From contig NZCU01000008.1 of NCBI GenBank assembly GCA_002688395.1, positions 1-7,754 on the forward strand: a DNA stretch of 7,754 nucleotides. Direction: 5' to 3'. Below the pieces are notes generated by a model that searched no databases, was not told the origin of the DNA, and saw only the letters and a list, made by a program, of their open reading frames with translations. The stretch is from Nanobdellota archaeon (lineage in GTDB: Archaea; Nanobdellota; Nanobdellia; SCGC-AAA011-G17; ARS1403). Shown here piece after piece: positions 1-6,707 of the stretch. The position numbers and the translations under genes are program-made. Numbering within the stretch: position 1 is the stretch's first letter; each line of letters opens with the position of its first letter.

Positions 1-809
1 GAACGTTGATAAGCTTGTAATAATCCTGGCCAATCTCCAGCTTCTTCGAATAACATTCGTTCAGCAGTACGTCCTACAGATTTTTGTGGAGCGTCTTTAA
101 ATGATAAAGCTAATAATTCAGATTTATATCCTTTATGAATATTAATACCAGATATAACATCCTTTTCTATGTATCCAGCTTTTATATGATCTTGTCTATC
201 TATTAAAAAACCTTTAGCCCAATCAGTATTTTGATTAATAAAGTTTATCATATTTTTAGCCATCTCCATAGTATTAGACCAAAAAGTTTTTTCAAATGCA
301 GCAAGTATAGATACTGAAAAAGGATACCAAGTAAATTTCCAAGCCATACCAAAAGCATTTTTATAAGAAAATCCTTTACGTCTAGCTTTTACAACAATCA
401 TTCCTTGACCGTTTTTTTCAGCTTCTTCTAATTCATGATACCAATAATAATCCATATCTAAAAATTTAGGGAAGGTATCTATTTTTCTAGACCTTCCCCC
501 ATCTTCTACAGTAGCCAATATTCTACCATAATTTAAATATGCATAATGTTCTCCAGTTATACGAACACCTCCTATAGTACGTCCTTCTTTACATCTTTTT
601 TCTTCTCTATCCCAAAACTCTTTATGTTCTGAAGTACCTTCTGGAGCATGTGTATATACTTTATGTTTTAAATAATATCTTGAAACCTCACTAAAAAGAT
701 CTGTATTTATAAATTTTAAATATTCCTGACCTGTATGTATTACAGGATTATTTTTATATTTATCTAAATTTTCCCAAGGTTGTGCTATTATTATATCCGA
801 ATTAGGCAT
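1..809 (-). CDS. terL: Terminase large subunit, N-terminal ATPase part (cut by left edge)
   Basis: The first 269 codons of a large terminase, the ATP-driven motor that packs DNA into the capsid. Translation from the ATG at 809 gives MPNSDIII and stays open to the window edge. A Walker A-like segment KARRKGFSY lies near residues 141-149, after a hydrophobic strand (MIVV). The Walker B strand with its acidic pair, RMLFEEAG, is at about 251-258. A preceding FWDREEKRC (65-73) and ITGEHYAYLNYG (84-95) resemble the N-terminal region of TerL proteins from large environmental phages. The nuclease domain must lie beyond position 1. The ATG overlaps the holin stop by 8 nt, which suggests coupled translation. 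The Walker A is degenerate (no GxxGxGKT), as in many phage terminases. Family assignment is confident; the fine subfamily is not. Confidence 0.9.
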   Translation of the reverse strand, partial: MPNSDIIIAQPWENLDKYKNNPVIHTGQEYLKFINTDLFSEVSRYYLKHKVYTHAPEGTSEHKEFWDREEKRCKEGRTIGGVRITGEHYAYLNYGRILATVEDGGRSRKIDTFPKFLDMDYYWYHELEEAEKNGQGMIVVKARRKGFSYKNAFGMAWKFTWYPFSVSILAAFEKTFWSNTMEMAKNMINFINQNTDWAKGFLIDRQDHIKAGYIEKDVISGINIHKGYKSELLALSFKDAPQKSVGRTAERMLFEEAGDWPGLLQAYQR

Positions 810-1200
810 TCTTTTTTACTTTCTCTAATGATCTACCACCAAAGTAAGCACCTATAACCGTAATAAGAACTAGTTGTAATAAGTCAGTCCATTTTTCTTC
901 TACATGAAATTGAACTACTCCAGCATCAATGAATATCATTAAAACTGTAGAAAGAACTAGAAAGGCTAAAACTAATGGCCTTATATTTTTTGACAACCAA
1001 GAATCAGATTTCATATCAGCAGTCCATCTATTTGATATTTCTTTTTCTAATGTATTTTGATATGAAACAACTAATTCTTTTACTTTTTGTTCTGCTTCTA
1101 ATTTTTCTTCTTTTGATGTATGTAAATTATCTATAACTCCTCCTACACCTTCTACAAGATCTTTTGTACCCCCACTAAATATTGTACTTAATATATTCAT
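802..1200 (-). CDS. Holin, GTA/3TM-holin-like
   Basis: A 132-aa membrane protein, likely the holin that permeabilises the inner membrane at lysis. Residues 1-60 are amphipathic and charged, with a likely coiled-coil stretch at 30-58 (EEKLEAEQKVKEL). A conserved-looking W68-x5-RPL motif (74-76) then leads into a first membrane helix (about 75-91), an acidic/aromatic linker, and a second helix (about 104-120) ending in FGGRS. The order 'charged helix, W...RPL, TM, W...LL, TM, GxxFGGRxxEK' is typical of the GTA-holin-3TM family as I know it. It lies directly before terL and 22 nt after the 600-aa gene. The putative lysis enzyme is two genes upstream, which supports a lysis role. Confidence 0.8.
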   Translation of the reverse strand: MNILSTIFSGGTKDLVEGVGGVIDNLHTSKEEKLEAEQKVKELVVSYQNTLEKEISNRWTADMKSDSWLSKNIRPLVLAFLVLSTVLMIFIDAGVVQFHVEEKWTDLLQLVLITVIGAYFGGRSLEKVKKNA

Positions 1201-1222
1201 TTTTTTATTTTATTCGTTATTA

Positions 1223-3025
1223 TTATTGATCTAAACTCTGATCATATATATTCTGACGCCAATTACTATATTGATTCTCATAATATGAACGATTATCTAT
1301 ATAATCTTTTGGAATAGTAGGTCGTGGATTACCATAATAATCTAATTTATTTCTTCCTGGATACATTGATCTAACTTTAAATGGATCGCTATGTTCTTGC
1401 CCAGGTACTGCAGAATATTTAAATCTATCTTCAAATGGGACTTGTACACTTTGTCCTCCAACATCAACCCAAGCAGATGTTTGTTTATCGCCAACTTTAG
1501 AAGCACCTCTAATTCTTGGCCATTTCCATTTTCTTCCACCCTTATTTGGATCATATATTTCTTCTCTAGTTCTTTCTACATCAAATCTGTTCACATCAAA
1601 GATATTATGTCTTGGAGGTAATAATGGAATAGGTGTTTCATAAGAAGCTCCTAAACCTCCAACCATTCGTAAATCTCTATCAAGTCCTCCTTTTGTATAA
1701 TAATCTGGACTTATTAATCTATGTCCAAGATTTTTTAGAGTCGCCAAAGGCCCATCTATTGGATTATATGGATTTTCATAACCACCTTTATAATCTCCTC
1801 CTATTGTATATTCTCCCGTAAATGGTATTAAAGGATGTATTTTAGATTTTGCTTGATTATAATAACCTTTGCCTCCGCCAAAATTCCATCCTGCTTGTCT
1901 TCCAAAAAATCCTGCAGTTGGATCAGTTGTAATCTCTTCTCCTTTTTGACTCCATCTTTCAAATTGAGGTAAAATAGTATTAACAACAGGACTCGTTGCG
2001 AAATTTTCCCATGCCTTTGTTATTCCTGGATAATTTCTTCTAAATTTAGAATTAAATCCATATGGTTGATTTAATATTTTTTGTGTACCAGGAACCTTCA
2101 TCATATTAAGAGAACCAGCGATTCCACCACCAAACCAAGGTATCATATCTAAAGCTTTCATTTCTCTTACTGGATCTGTTCCTTCACCTGGTGTTATATG
2201 AGCAAATGGACTAAGTGAATATGGACTAGTTATTCCGAACATTGTTTGAGGATGAATACCCATTATAGCTGCTTTTTGTCCTAAATCCATATCACTATAA
2301 TTAGGCATTTTCATACCCATAAAGTTAGTACTTCCTAAGAACGTACTACGCAAAGGATTATAATTAAATCCAGGATTTGTTCCTGTTGCTAAATTCATTC
2401 CAGCTGTAAGAGGACTCATTAATCTTGTAAGAGCATCAGGTACTTCTCCTTTTACAGGAATATGCAATCTATATGGTTCTGTTGTTGGATCTAATCTTTT
2501 TCTATATCCTTTCTGGCCATCTTCGCCAAATCCTTTCTGAGCTAGTCTGCTGTATTTATTTCTTTTATTCCATTGATCAGAATCCCAATTTTCTGTCCAC
2601 AATCTTTTCTTTGTTGGTTCAAATGGAGTAGTCTTTGTTTTAAGAACACCTCCCCATGGATTTGGATTCCATTTTACTTTTTCTTGATATGCTCTATTCG
2701 TTAAATCACCTTTTTGATTTTCTTGACGAACAATAGGAGCTTTCCAAGTTTCTGTACCAAATATATTTTTCTTATATTTAGGAGCTCCATATTTATCCCA
2801 ATTATATTGAAGAGGTAATTCATTTTCAGATCTTCCCCAATCATCCATACTAGGATAAGGAACTTCTTTAGTACTTATATTAACATCTCTACTAGAAGGT
2901 CTAAATATATTACCAATTTGAGCAGATACTTTACCTAATCCAGTTCTTTGTTGAGGATAAGTATCTCCCGCATTAGGATCACCTCTAGAAAATAAATTTT
3001 GATATAATTCGTCTTCTTCTTCCAT
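1223..3025 (-). CDS. Large Cys-free, Tyr/Trp/Pro/Gly-rich phage protein, function unknown
   Basis: A 600-aa protein I do not recognise. It starts with an acidic MEEEDELYQ. It is then unusually rich in Tyr, Trp, Pro, Gly and Asn, with at least 15 Trp and no Cys. Residues about 1-190 and 330-600 are polar, turn-rich and low in obvious helices. The middle (about 198-310) is Met/Gly/Ala-rich and moderately hydrophobic (for example LMSPLTAGMNLATG and MIPWFGGGIAGSLNMM), possibly a membrane-interacting or buried segment, not a classical transmembrane helix. There is no signal peptide. It starts immediately after the stop of the 103-aa gene and precedes the holin. A virion-associated or ejected internal protein, or a membrane-acting lysis accessory, would fit its size and position, but both are guesses. 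ORFs in other frames inside it look like shadows. Confidence 0.85.
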   Translation of the reverse strand: MEEEDELYQNLFSRGDPNAGDTYPQQRTGLGKVSAQIGNIFRPSSRDVNISTKEVPYPSMDDWGRSENELPLQYNWDKYGAPKYKKNIFGTETWKAPIVRQENQKGDLTNRAYQEKVKWNPNPWGGVLKTKTTPFEPTKKRLWTENWDSDQWNKRNKYSRLAQKGFGEDGQKGYRKRLDPTTEPYRLHIPVKGEVPDALTRLMSPLTAGMNLATGTNPGFNYNPLRSTFLGSTNFMGMKMPNYSDMDLGQKAAIMGIHPQTMFGITSPYSLSPFAHITPGEGTDPVREMKALDMIPWFGGGIAGSLNMMKVPGTQKILNQPYGFNSKFRRNYPGITKAWENFATSPVVNTILPQFERWSQKGEEITTDPTAGFFGRQAGWNFGGGKGYYNQAKSKIHPLIPFTGEYTIGGDYKGGYENPYNPIDGPLATLKNLGHRLISPDYYTKGGLDRDLRMVGGLGASYETPIPLLPPRHNIFDVNRFDVERTREEIYDPNKGGRKWKWPRIRGASKVGDKQTSAWVDVGGQSVQVPFEDRFKYSAVPGQEHSDPFKVRSMYPGRNKLDYYGNPRPTIPKDYIDNRSYYENQYSNWRQNIYDQSLDQ

Positions 3026-3337
3026 TTATCTTATTCCCCCTAATTTACTGTTGTTTATTCTATTTATTTTAGCTTGTGTTTTACGATATTCTTTAATTTT
3101 AACTAATTCAGCACATTTTTCATACTCTTCTAAATCACAATAATATTCTATAACACTATCTATATCTTTATTAGATGGATTAAATATATCAGCATAAGGT
3201 AACCACATACCTTGATCATCACTACTATTTATTAATCTTTTAATAGATATTTTATTTGTTAATACTCTATAAGCATTATGCATAGATACATCTAACATTT
3301 CAAGATCATTTTGATATTGATTCATTTCTTTACTCAT
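3026..3337 (-). CDS. Helical 103-aa phage protein, unknown
   Basis: A small, mostly alpha-helical, charged protein of unknown function. An N-terminal helix (MSKEMNQYQNDLEMLDVSM) is followed by a second (NAYRVLTNKISIKRLIN), a WLPYADIF turn near residues 45-52, and a C-terminal Lys/Arg/Glu-rich helical part (DLEEYEKCAEL to about residue 95). It has no membrane segment or catalytic motif. Its ATG overlaps the upstream stop in an ATGA, and its TAA abuts the ATG of the 600-aa gene. It is therefore translationally coupled on both sides and probably acts with that large protein. Confidence 0.75.
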   Translation of the reverse strand: MSKEMNQYQNDLEMLDVSMHNAYRVLTNKISIKRLINSSDDQGMWLPYADIFNPSNKDIDSVIEYYCDLEEYEKCAELVKIKEYRKTQAKINRINNSKLGGIR

Positions 3338-3954
3338 AATATATCTTTACTTTCTATTAATGTATATGAAAAACTATTCCCCCACACATCCCTAGCTGTC
3401 TGACATATTTCTAAAAATGAAAACCAATCATCATTAGATGCTATTACTTGACAACCTGCTGACCACTTATTTACATAAGTAGATTTTTTACCTTCCAAAG
3501 CAGTTGCTCTATGAATATTGATTCCGAATACACCTGTATCACAAGATGATTCATCAAATTCATATTTATCGTTTCTATTATTATCTCTATATACTGTTAC
3601 ATTTTTCTTTTGTCCTAATGCTAAATATTTACCCCCATGTAATCTTAATTTATGAGAACCTCTATATTGTCCTGGTTTTAAAACAGCACAACCTATTTTA
3701 TCTATCCAAGGATTTTCCATCCAATCATCACCTGGATCTGTAGTACAATCATATTCATGATATTTCCAATCTCCTTTTTTATCTTTATAAGATATAGTTA
3801 TTGTATCATCAAATAAATTAGTAACTTTACTACCTGTATCACAATTTCTAATACCTATGATATTTACATCATAGTTATCTCCTGTAAAATATTTATATCC
3901 TAATCTTTCTACAGTATCTTTTATTTGCTCTTTAGTATATTTATTTGTCATCAT
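3334..3954 (-). CDS. Putative lysis enzyme with L,D-transpeptidase-like (YkuD-type) active-site signature
   Basis: A 206-aa protein. Residues 144-171 carry GINIHRA, then 16 residues between His148 and Ser165, then SAGCQVI with Cys168. This matches the spacing of the L,D-transpeptidase signature HX14-17[S/T]HGC, with Ala replacing the second His. Such enzymes act on peptidoglycan peptide cross-links through the Cys nucleophile. Upstream are LRLHGG (103-108) and an acidic loop, YRDNNRNDKYEFDE (122-135), that could bind calcium. There is no signal peptide, so export would need the nearby holin. A start at either of two adjacent ATGs (3954 or 3951) is possible. A virion-associated or wall-modifying role is an alternative to endolysin. 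Identification of a cell-wall enzyme is moderate; the exact chemistry is inferred. Confidence 0.65.
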   Translation of the reverse strand: MMTNKYTKEQIKDTVERLGYKYFTGDNYDVNIIGIRNCDTGSKVTNLFDDTITISYKDKKGDWKYHEYDCTTDPGDDWMENPWIDKIGCAVLKPGQYRGSHKLRLHGGKYLALGQKKNVTVYRDNNRNDKYEFDESSCDTGVFGINIHRATALEGKKSTYVNKWSAGCQVIASNDDWFSFLEICQTARDVWGNSFSYTLIESKDIL

Positions 3955-3959
3955 TTTTT

Positions 3960-4298
3960 TTAAGATGAGATTATTAATATAACATCTGTTATCCCACTAT
4001 GTAACCAAACTTCATCATCTTTATTACCTACTGTAATAAAAGCTTGATCACCAAAAGCAATTTCATCAGTTATTGCTTTTATAATTGTTCTATGAGCTCC
4101 ACTAGTTATAGTAAGATCTACTTGATCATTTAAGTCAGCGGTTGTATCCTGAGTAGTATCTTTAATAGGAGTAAAATATAAACTAAGTACTGTAGCACTT
4201 CTAGGAGTAAATCCTCTTAAAGCACTAATAGGATAAGCCACTGACTCATCTATGGTATCTTCTCCATCTCCACTATTAAAATATAATATTTTATACAT
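3960..4298 (-). CDS. Small beta-rich phage protein, unknown (possible virion component)
   Basis: A 112-aa protein with predicted beta-strand alternation throughout: MYKILYF, ATVLSLYFTP, QVDLTITS, RTIIKAI, QAFITVG, TDVILIIS. It has acidic loops and no Cys or membrane helix. Short beta-rich proteins of this type occur in structural regions of environmental phages, which makes a decoration or minor virion protein possible, but no specific family is claimed. Its start overlaps the end of the 68-aa gene by 8 nt, and it ends 5 nt before the lysis-enzyme gene. Confidence 0.75.
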   Translation of the reverse strand: MYKILYFNSGDGEDTIDESVAYPISALRGFTPRSATVLSLYFTPIKDTTQDTTADLNDQVDLTITSGAHRTIIKAITDEIAFGDQAFITVGNKDDEVWLHSGITDVILIISS

Positions 4299-4497
4299 TA
4301 TTTTTATGTAGTTCTAAAATAGATATTAATTGTTCTTTAGTATGTAACTCTCTAGCTCTACCATTTTTTCTATAATCAGTTGGATCGTATACTTGTTTAA
4401 CTTCTCTTATTCTATGACCAGCACTATCATAATATTTTACAATCCATCTTTCTGTAGAATCAATTTTTATTTTTTTAATTGTATTCAAGTAACTCAT
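4291..4497 (-). CDS. Small basic phage protein, unknown
   Basis: A 68-aa basic protein. The pattern MSYLNTIKKIKIDSTERWIVKYYDSAG suggests two beta-strands and a turn. It is followed by IREVKQVYDPTDYRKNGRARE and a C-terminal helix (KEQLISILELH). It is not recognised. Its ATG is fused to the TGA of the 47-aa upstream gene as an ATGA, and its end overlaps the 112-aa gene, so it lies within a coupled chain of small genes. Confidence 0.7.
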   Translation of the reverse strand: MSYLNTIKKIKIDSTERWIVKYYDSAGHRIREVKQVYDPTDYRKNGRARELHTKEQLISILELHKNNV

Positions 4498-4637
4498 AAT
4501 CCTATTTTTTTATATATATTACCTGTCTTTATACAAATATAATCATTTTTTGTCGTAAAAACACGTCTTCTACAGTTTTTATTATGAAAACCTATATAAT
4601 GTAAAAATTTAAATCTATCTATTATTTTATTTATCAT
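4494..4637 (-). CDS. 47-aa basic micro-protein filling an apparent gap
   Basis: A short gene in what would otherwise be a 136-nt gap in a fully packed operon. It starts MINKIIDRFKF and continues HYIGFHNKNCRRRVF, then NDYICIKTGN and KKIGL, and is strongly basic with two Cys (22 and 35). Its ATG overlaps the upstream TGA (ATGA) and its own TGA overlaps the downstream ATG (ATGA), which is strong evidence that ribosomes use it. The function is unknown; the Arg/Lys content would allow nucleic-acid binding. Confidence 0.65.
   Translation of the reverse strand: MINKIIDRFKFLHYIGFHNKNCRRRVFTTKNDYICIKTGNIYKKIGL
4534..4541 (-). promoter_or_regulatory. Isolated -7-like octamer before the 68-aa gene
   Basis: TATATTTG on the minus strand inside the 47-aa gene, about 40 nt before the next ATG. 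No TTTG lies at the -33 distance (GTGT is found). It could start a shorter transcript for the virion/lysis/terminase genes, but the support is weak. Confidence 0.2.
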
Positions 4638-5182
4638 GTTGGATCTTCTCTATTACCTTTACGTCTTTGACCTCTAAGAGTTCCAGATTTTGTTATTTCT
4701 TTTTCTACTTGATCTCTAACTTTTGTTAATGATTCTACAATACCACCAATAGATTTAAGACTATTTGTAATATCAGAAGGCTTATAAATAGGTTTATTTT
4801 TATCATCCCTTTCATTAAGATCTACTTCTTCTAAATAATCTGTTAATCTATTAACAGTAGTTAAAGATGCGGTTAGTAATCTCATAGAAGGTGTTATTTG
4901 TAATTCTTTATATTTACTTATAGCTTCTTCTACTTCTTGATCGGGTTTATAACTTTCGTCTTTCATAAAATCTTTAGCTACAGTATCTGATACTATAGAC
5001 ATATCTAAAGATAATAAATAAGGAGATTTAAAATCACTTAAATAATAAACGTAAGCTAATTCTTGTAGAGCTTTATCTTTATCTTTACTTTTGTCTCTAT
5101 CCCATAGAGTTCTAAATTCGGGGATAAGTAAAGCTCTTGGAGATATAGTTACTTTAAAATCTCTTAGATCAAATAAATCCAT
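4634..5182 (-). CDS. Conserved-type phage protein of 182 aa, unknown role
   Basis: A 182-aa charged, helical protein that starts MDLFDLRDFKVTISPRALLIPEF. A WDRDKSKDKDKALQELAYVYYLSDFKSPY segment (28-56) follows, then a long helical region with KYKELQITPSMRLLTASL (90-107). The tail is Lys/Arg-rich (LRGQRRKGNREDP). I recall this layout from proteins in the structural or packaging region of marine and Bacteroidota phages, without a known function. Its start shares one base with the stop of the 64-aa gene (TAATG). The downstream order toward lysis and TerL would fit a capsid-assembly accessory, but that is inference from position alone. Confidence 0.8.
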   Translation of the reverse strand: MDLFDLRDFKVTISPRALLIPEFRTLWDRDKSKDKDKALQELAYVYYLSDFKSPYLLSLDMSIVSDTVAKDFMKDESYKPDQEVEEAISKYKELQITPSMRLLTASLTTVNRLTDYLEEVDLNERDDKNKPIYKPSDITNSLKSIGGIVESLTKVRDQVEKEITKSGTLRGQRRKGNREDPT

Positions 5183-5376
5183 TAATCTAAATCTGCTTTA
5201 ATTTCATCTTCATCTAAATTAAGAATCTTAGTATAACTACCGTCTTCGTTTAAATCATCTTCACTTATATTATCTCCGAAGTAAACTCTGACTATAGCTC
5301 TTATAGCACTCTTATTTGTAGAATCAATTACTATTGTTACAGAATATTCTGTAGTAGTTGTTGTATAATTATCCAT
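5182..5376 (-). CDS. Small acidic phage protein, unknown
   Basis: A 64-aa protein. A Thr-rich N-terminus (MDNYTTTTTEYSVTIVID) is predicted as a beta-strand. It is followed by KSAIRAIVRVYFG and an acidic tail (SEDDLNEDG and LDEDEIKADLD). No motif is recognised. The start overlaps the GroES-like gene by 8 nt, so it probably shares its mRNA and expression level. Confidence 0.7.
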   Translation of the reverse strand: MDNYTTTTTEYSVTIVIDSTNKSAIRAIVRVYFGDNISEDDLNEDGSYTKILNLDEDEIKADLD

Positions 5377-5644
5377 TTACTTTTGCAAAAATACTAATTT
5401 CTCTAAATACATGATAAACTCCTCCTTTATATGATACAGGAATATTTCCATGAGGAGGTAATAAAATCTTATCTCCTTCTTTTAAATTAACCACTTCTGG
5501 TCCTATAGCTAAAATTTCTCCAACTATATCTTTTCTCATTTGAGCTGCAGTTTCTTCATTAACAATAATACCAGCTTCTGTTTCTGTTTTTGGTAGTTCA
5601 ACATTTACTAATATATTGTCACGTACCATTTCTATTTCTTTCAT
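5369..5644 (-). CDS. Phage GroES-like co-chaperonin
   Basis: A 91-aa protein with the whole Cpn10 layout, about the usual 90-100 aa. The N-terminal strand is VRDNILVNVELP (7-18). A mobile-loop equivalent, TETEAGIIVNEE (20-31), has the Gly-Ile-Ile-Val hydrophobic edge that binds the chaperonin. It is followed by VGEILAIGPEV (41-51), the LKEGDKILLPP strand (54-64) and a C-terminal strand (HVFREISIFAKV). The known precedent is T4 gp31, a phage co-chaperonin that replaces GroES so that host GroEL can fold the major capsid protein. Here it would cap host GroEL in the cytoplasm. No GroEL-like partner is visible in the window. It starts 1 nt after the stop of the zinc-binding protein gene, in a coupled operon. 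Confidence 0.88.
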   Translation of the reverse strand: MKEIEMVRDNILVNVELPKTETEAGIIVNEETAAQMRKDIVGEILAIGPEVVNLKEGDKILLPPHGNIPVSYKGGVYHVFREISIFAKVNG

Positions 5645-5645
5645 T

Positions 5646-6026
5646 TTAAAATTCTTTAGTTTCTAATTCGTATCCATCCCATTTACCCATAGGACATGTT
5701 TTTCCTGGAGAATAAACATTTGCTGGAAATGCGCAACCACATTGACCACATTTGTATGTATTACCATCCCACATACTTTCATCAGCTACAGTATTTGTAG
5801 GAGATGTGTGTAGTATTTTTTTCTCATTTTGTGTACCATCAGGTTTTCTTATTATTTGATTAACTAATTTAAAAAATCCAGATGTTACTAATTCTGGACA
5901 TTCTTTACATATATTAGCTCTTTCTCTTGCTATGTTTTCTATTTTTGGATCTACACTACCTTTATGCTCACTAAAAGCATTTAAATAATTAGACCATCCG
6001 TCTTTAATATTTTTAAATATACTCAT
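5646..6026 (-). CDS. Cys-rich, probable zinc-binding phage protein
   Basis: A 126-aa protein with six Cys in two clusters: C40-x2-C43-P, then YKC93-x2-C96-G-C98, and KTC111-PMGKW. This fits a zinc ribbon (40/43 with 93/96) plus two extra Cys. The C-terminal CGC...SPGKTCPMGKWDG pattern recalls a family of short hypothetical proteins frequent in marine phages, of unknown function. The N-terminus (IKDGWSNYLNAF) is amphipathic and helical. It overlaps the next upstream Cys-rich gene by 14 nt. The two small Cys-rich proteins are adjacent and may cooperate. Confidence 0.8.
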   Translation of the reverse strand: MSIFKNIKDGWSNYLNAFSEHKGSVDPKIENIARERANICKECPELVTSGFFKLVNQIIRKPDGTQNEKKILHTSPTNTVADESMWDGNTYKCGQCGCAFPANVYSPGKTCPMGKWDGYELETKEF

Positions 6027-6249
6027 CGAATTTACCTTTTTTAATTTCTTCTACCATTTCTTTGAATTGATCTTTAGTCCAGATACTAAATCCTTCATCT
6101 TCTCCTCCTAATACAACATTATCTACATCTTTATGAATATTTATTGCAGGACAAGTTTTACAAGTTTTACAAAATACAATATTAATACCTCTTGATGAAT
6201 CTAGATTCCTATCTATATCATAATAATATTTACTTTTTTTTGTTGTCAT
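6013..6249 (-). CDS. Small protein with CxxCxxCP cluster, unknown
   Basis: A 78-aa protein. A basic/Tyr-rich start (KKSKYYYDID) is followed by VFCKTCKTCP, in which C27, C30 and C33 form a tight CxxCxxC cluster. The middle is acidic (VLGGEDEGFSIW), and the C-terminus is helical (KDQFKEMVEEIKKGKFDEY). Three close Cys suggest metal or Fe-S binding, possibly with a ligand from a partner, but this is unproven. I recall similar 'Cys pair, GG-EGF, IK-G-FD' proteins in marine phages without a function. It overlaps the neighbours on both sides by 14-20 nt. Confidence 0.75.
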   Translation of the reverse strand: MTTKKSKYYYDIDRNLDSSRGINIVFCKTCKTCPAINIHKDVDNVVLGGEDEGFSIWTKDQFKEMVEEIKKGKFDEYI

Positions 6250-6460
6250 CTTCTATATTTTTTAAAGTTGTTAATACATCATTTGCTATATGAAAATCAT
6301 TTACTGAATTTCTCATTCTACTTTCATATTCATCAATACTATCTTCAGCAGCATCATCTATAAGATCCACAATTGATTTAGCAGCTAAAGCTTTTTTAGA
6401 TTGCCAGTAAGTTATAGCTAAGTCTATAGAATTTTGGTTTAGATTTTTATTTTCTGACAT
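6230..6460 (-). CDS. Small acidic helical protein, unknown
   Basis: A 76-aa acidic protein, predicted mainly helical: SIDLAITYWQSKKALAAKSI, VDLIDDAAEDSIDEYESRM, and DFHIANDVLTTLKNIEDD. It has no Cys or membrane helix and ends in a Lys run. It is not recognised. It follows the HU/IHF-like gene with a 14-nt overlap and overlaps the next gene by 20 nt. Confidence 0.7.
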   Translation of the reverse strand: MSENKNLNQNSIDLAITYWQSKKALAAKSIVDLIDDAAEDSIDEYESRMRNSVNDFHIANDVLTTLKNIEDDNKKK

Positions 6461-6707
6461 TTATTGCTTTTTTAAGTTTATCTATATTATTATTTTTATC
6501 CTTTTTTAATTCATCTATCATCCATTCTAATCTTTTCTTTTTTATCTTAAATCTACCTAGATTCTTTAAATATATATCTGGTAAATCGTCACTCTGCATA
6601 CATTTTTTTAAAAATTTAAATTGATGACTTATTACAGATTCTACTGCAAATATAGATAAATTTTTTTCTTCTGCCAAATTTTTAATAAACTCTTGCAACT
6701 TCCGCAT
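6447..6707 (-). CDS. HU/IHF-like DNA-binding protein
   Basis: An 86-aa protein from the chosen ATG at 6707 (MRKLQEFIKNLAEEKNLS). A start at 6728 would add seven residues and extend the overlap with the upstream gene to 47 nt. Two N-terminal helices are followed by VESVISHQFKFLKKCM and the strand segment IYLKNLGRFKIKKKRL. The latter corresponds to the 'V.L.gFG.F.vr.r' arm-base signature of the HU/IHF fold. The long DNA-binding arm with its GRNP motif is not obvious, so this would be a divergent member. IHF-like subunits upstream of terL are reported for crAss-like phages. It could bend DNA for packaging, replication or transcription. Family call moderate. Confidence 0.6.
   Translation of the reverse strand: MRKLQEFIKNLAEEKNLSIFAVESVISHQFKFLKKCMQSDDLPDIYLKNLGRFKIKKKRLEWMIDELKKDKNNNIDKLKKAINVRK
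6647..6678 (-). promoter_or_regulatory. Possible internal promoter inside the HU/IHF-like gene
   Basis: TTTG (6678-6675), 20 nt, then TATATTTG (6654-6647) on the minus strand. The -7 region shares the 13-mer TATATTTGCAGTA with the main promoter at 7275. It lies in coding sequence and could boost the downstream genes, or be chance in A+T-rich DNA. Confidence 0.3.

Noticed and set aside
1342..1554. Minus-strand 70-codon frame inside the 600-aa gene
   Set aside because: It is in another frame of the same strand inside a longer gene, with no recognisable protein and no need for it in the packed operon.
1391..1821. Plus-strand open frames of 76 and 62 codons opposite the 600-aa gene
   Set aside because: They lie antisense to a long gene with coherent codon structure, are low-complexity and Leu/Phe/Tyr-rich, and have no neighbours on that strand.
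3546..3743. Plus-strand 65-codon frame opposite the lysis-enzyme gene
   Set aside because: Its Tyr/Leu/Ile/His-rich product is typical of reading A+T-rich coding DNA backwards, and the lysis-enzyme frame is better supported.
5386..5393. TATTTTTG box 10 nt before the 64-aa gene
   Set aside because: It matches TAnnTTTG, but no -33 element is present and it lies in the end of the GroES-like coding region; such boxes are expected about once per 1-1.5 kb per strand here.
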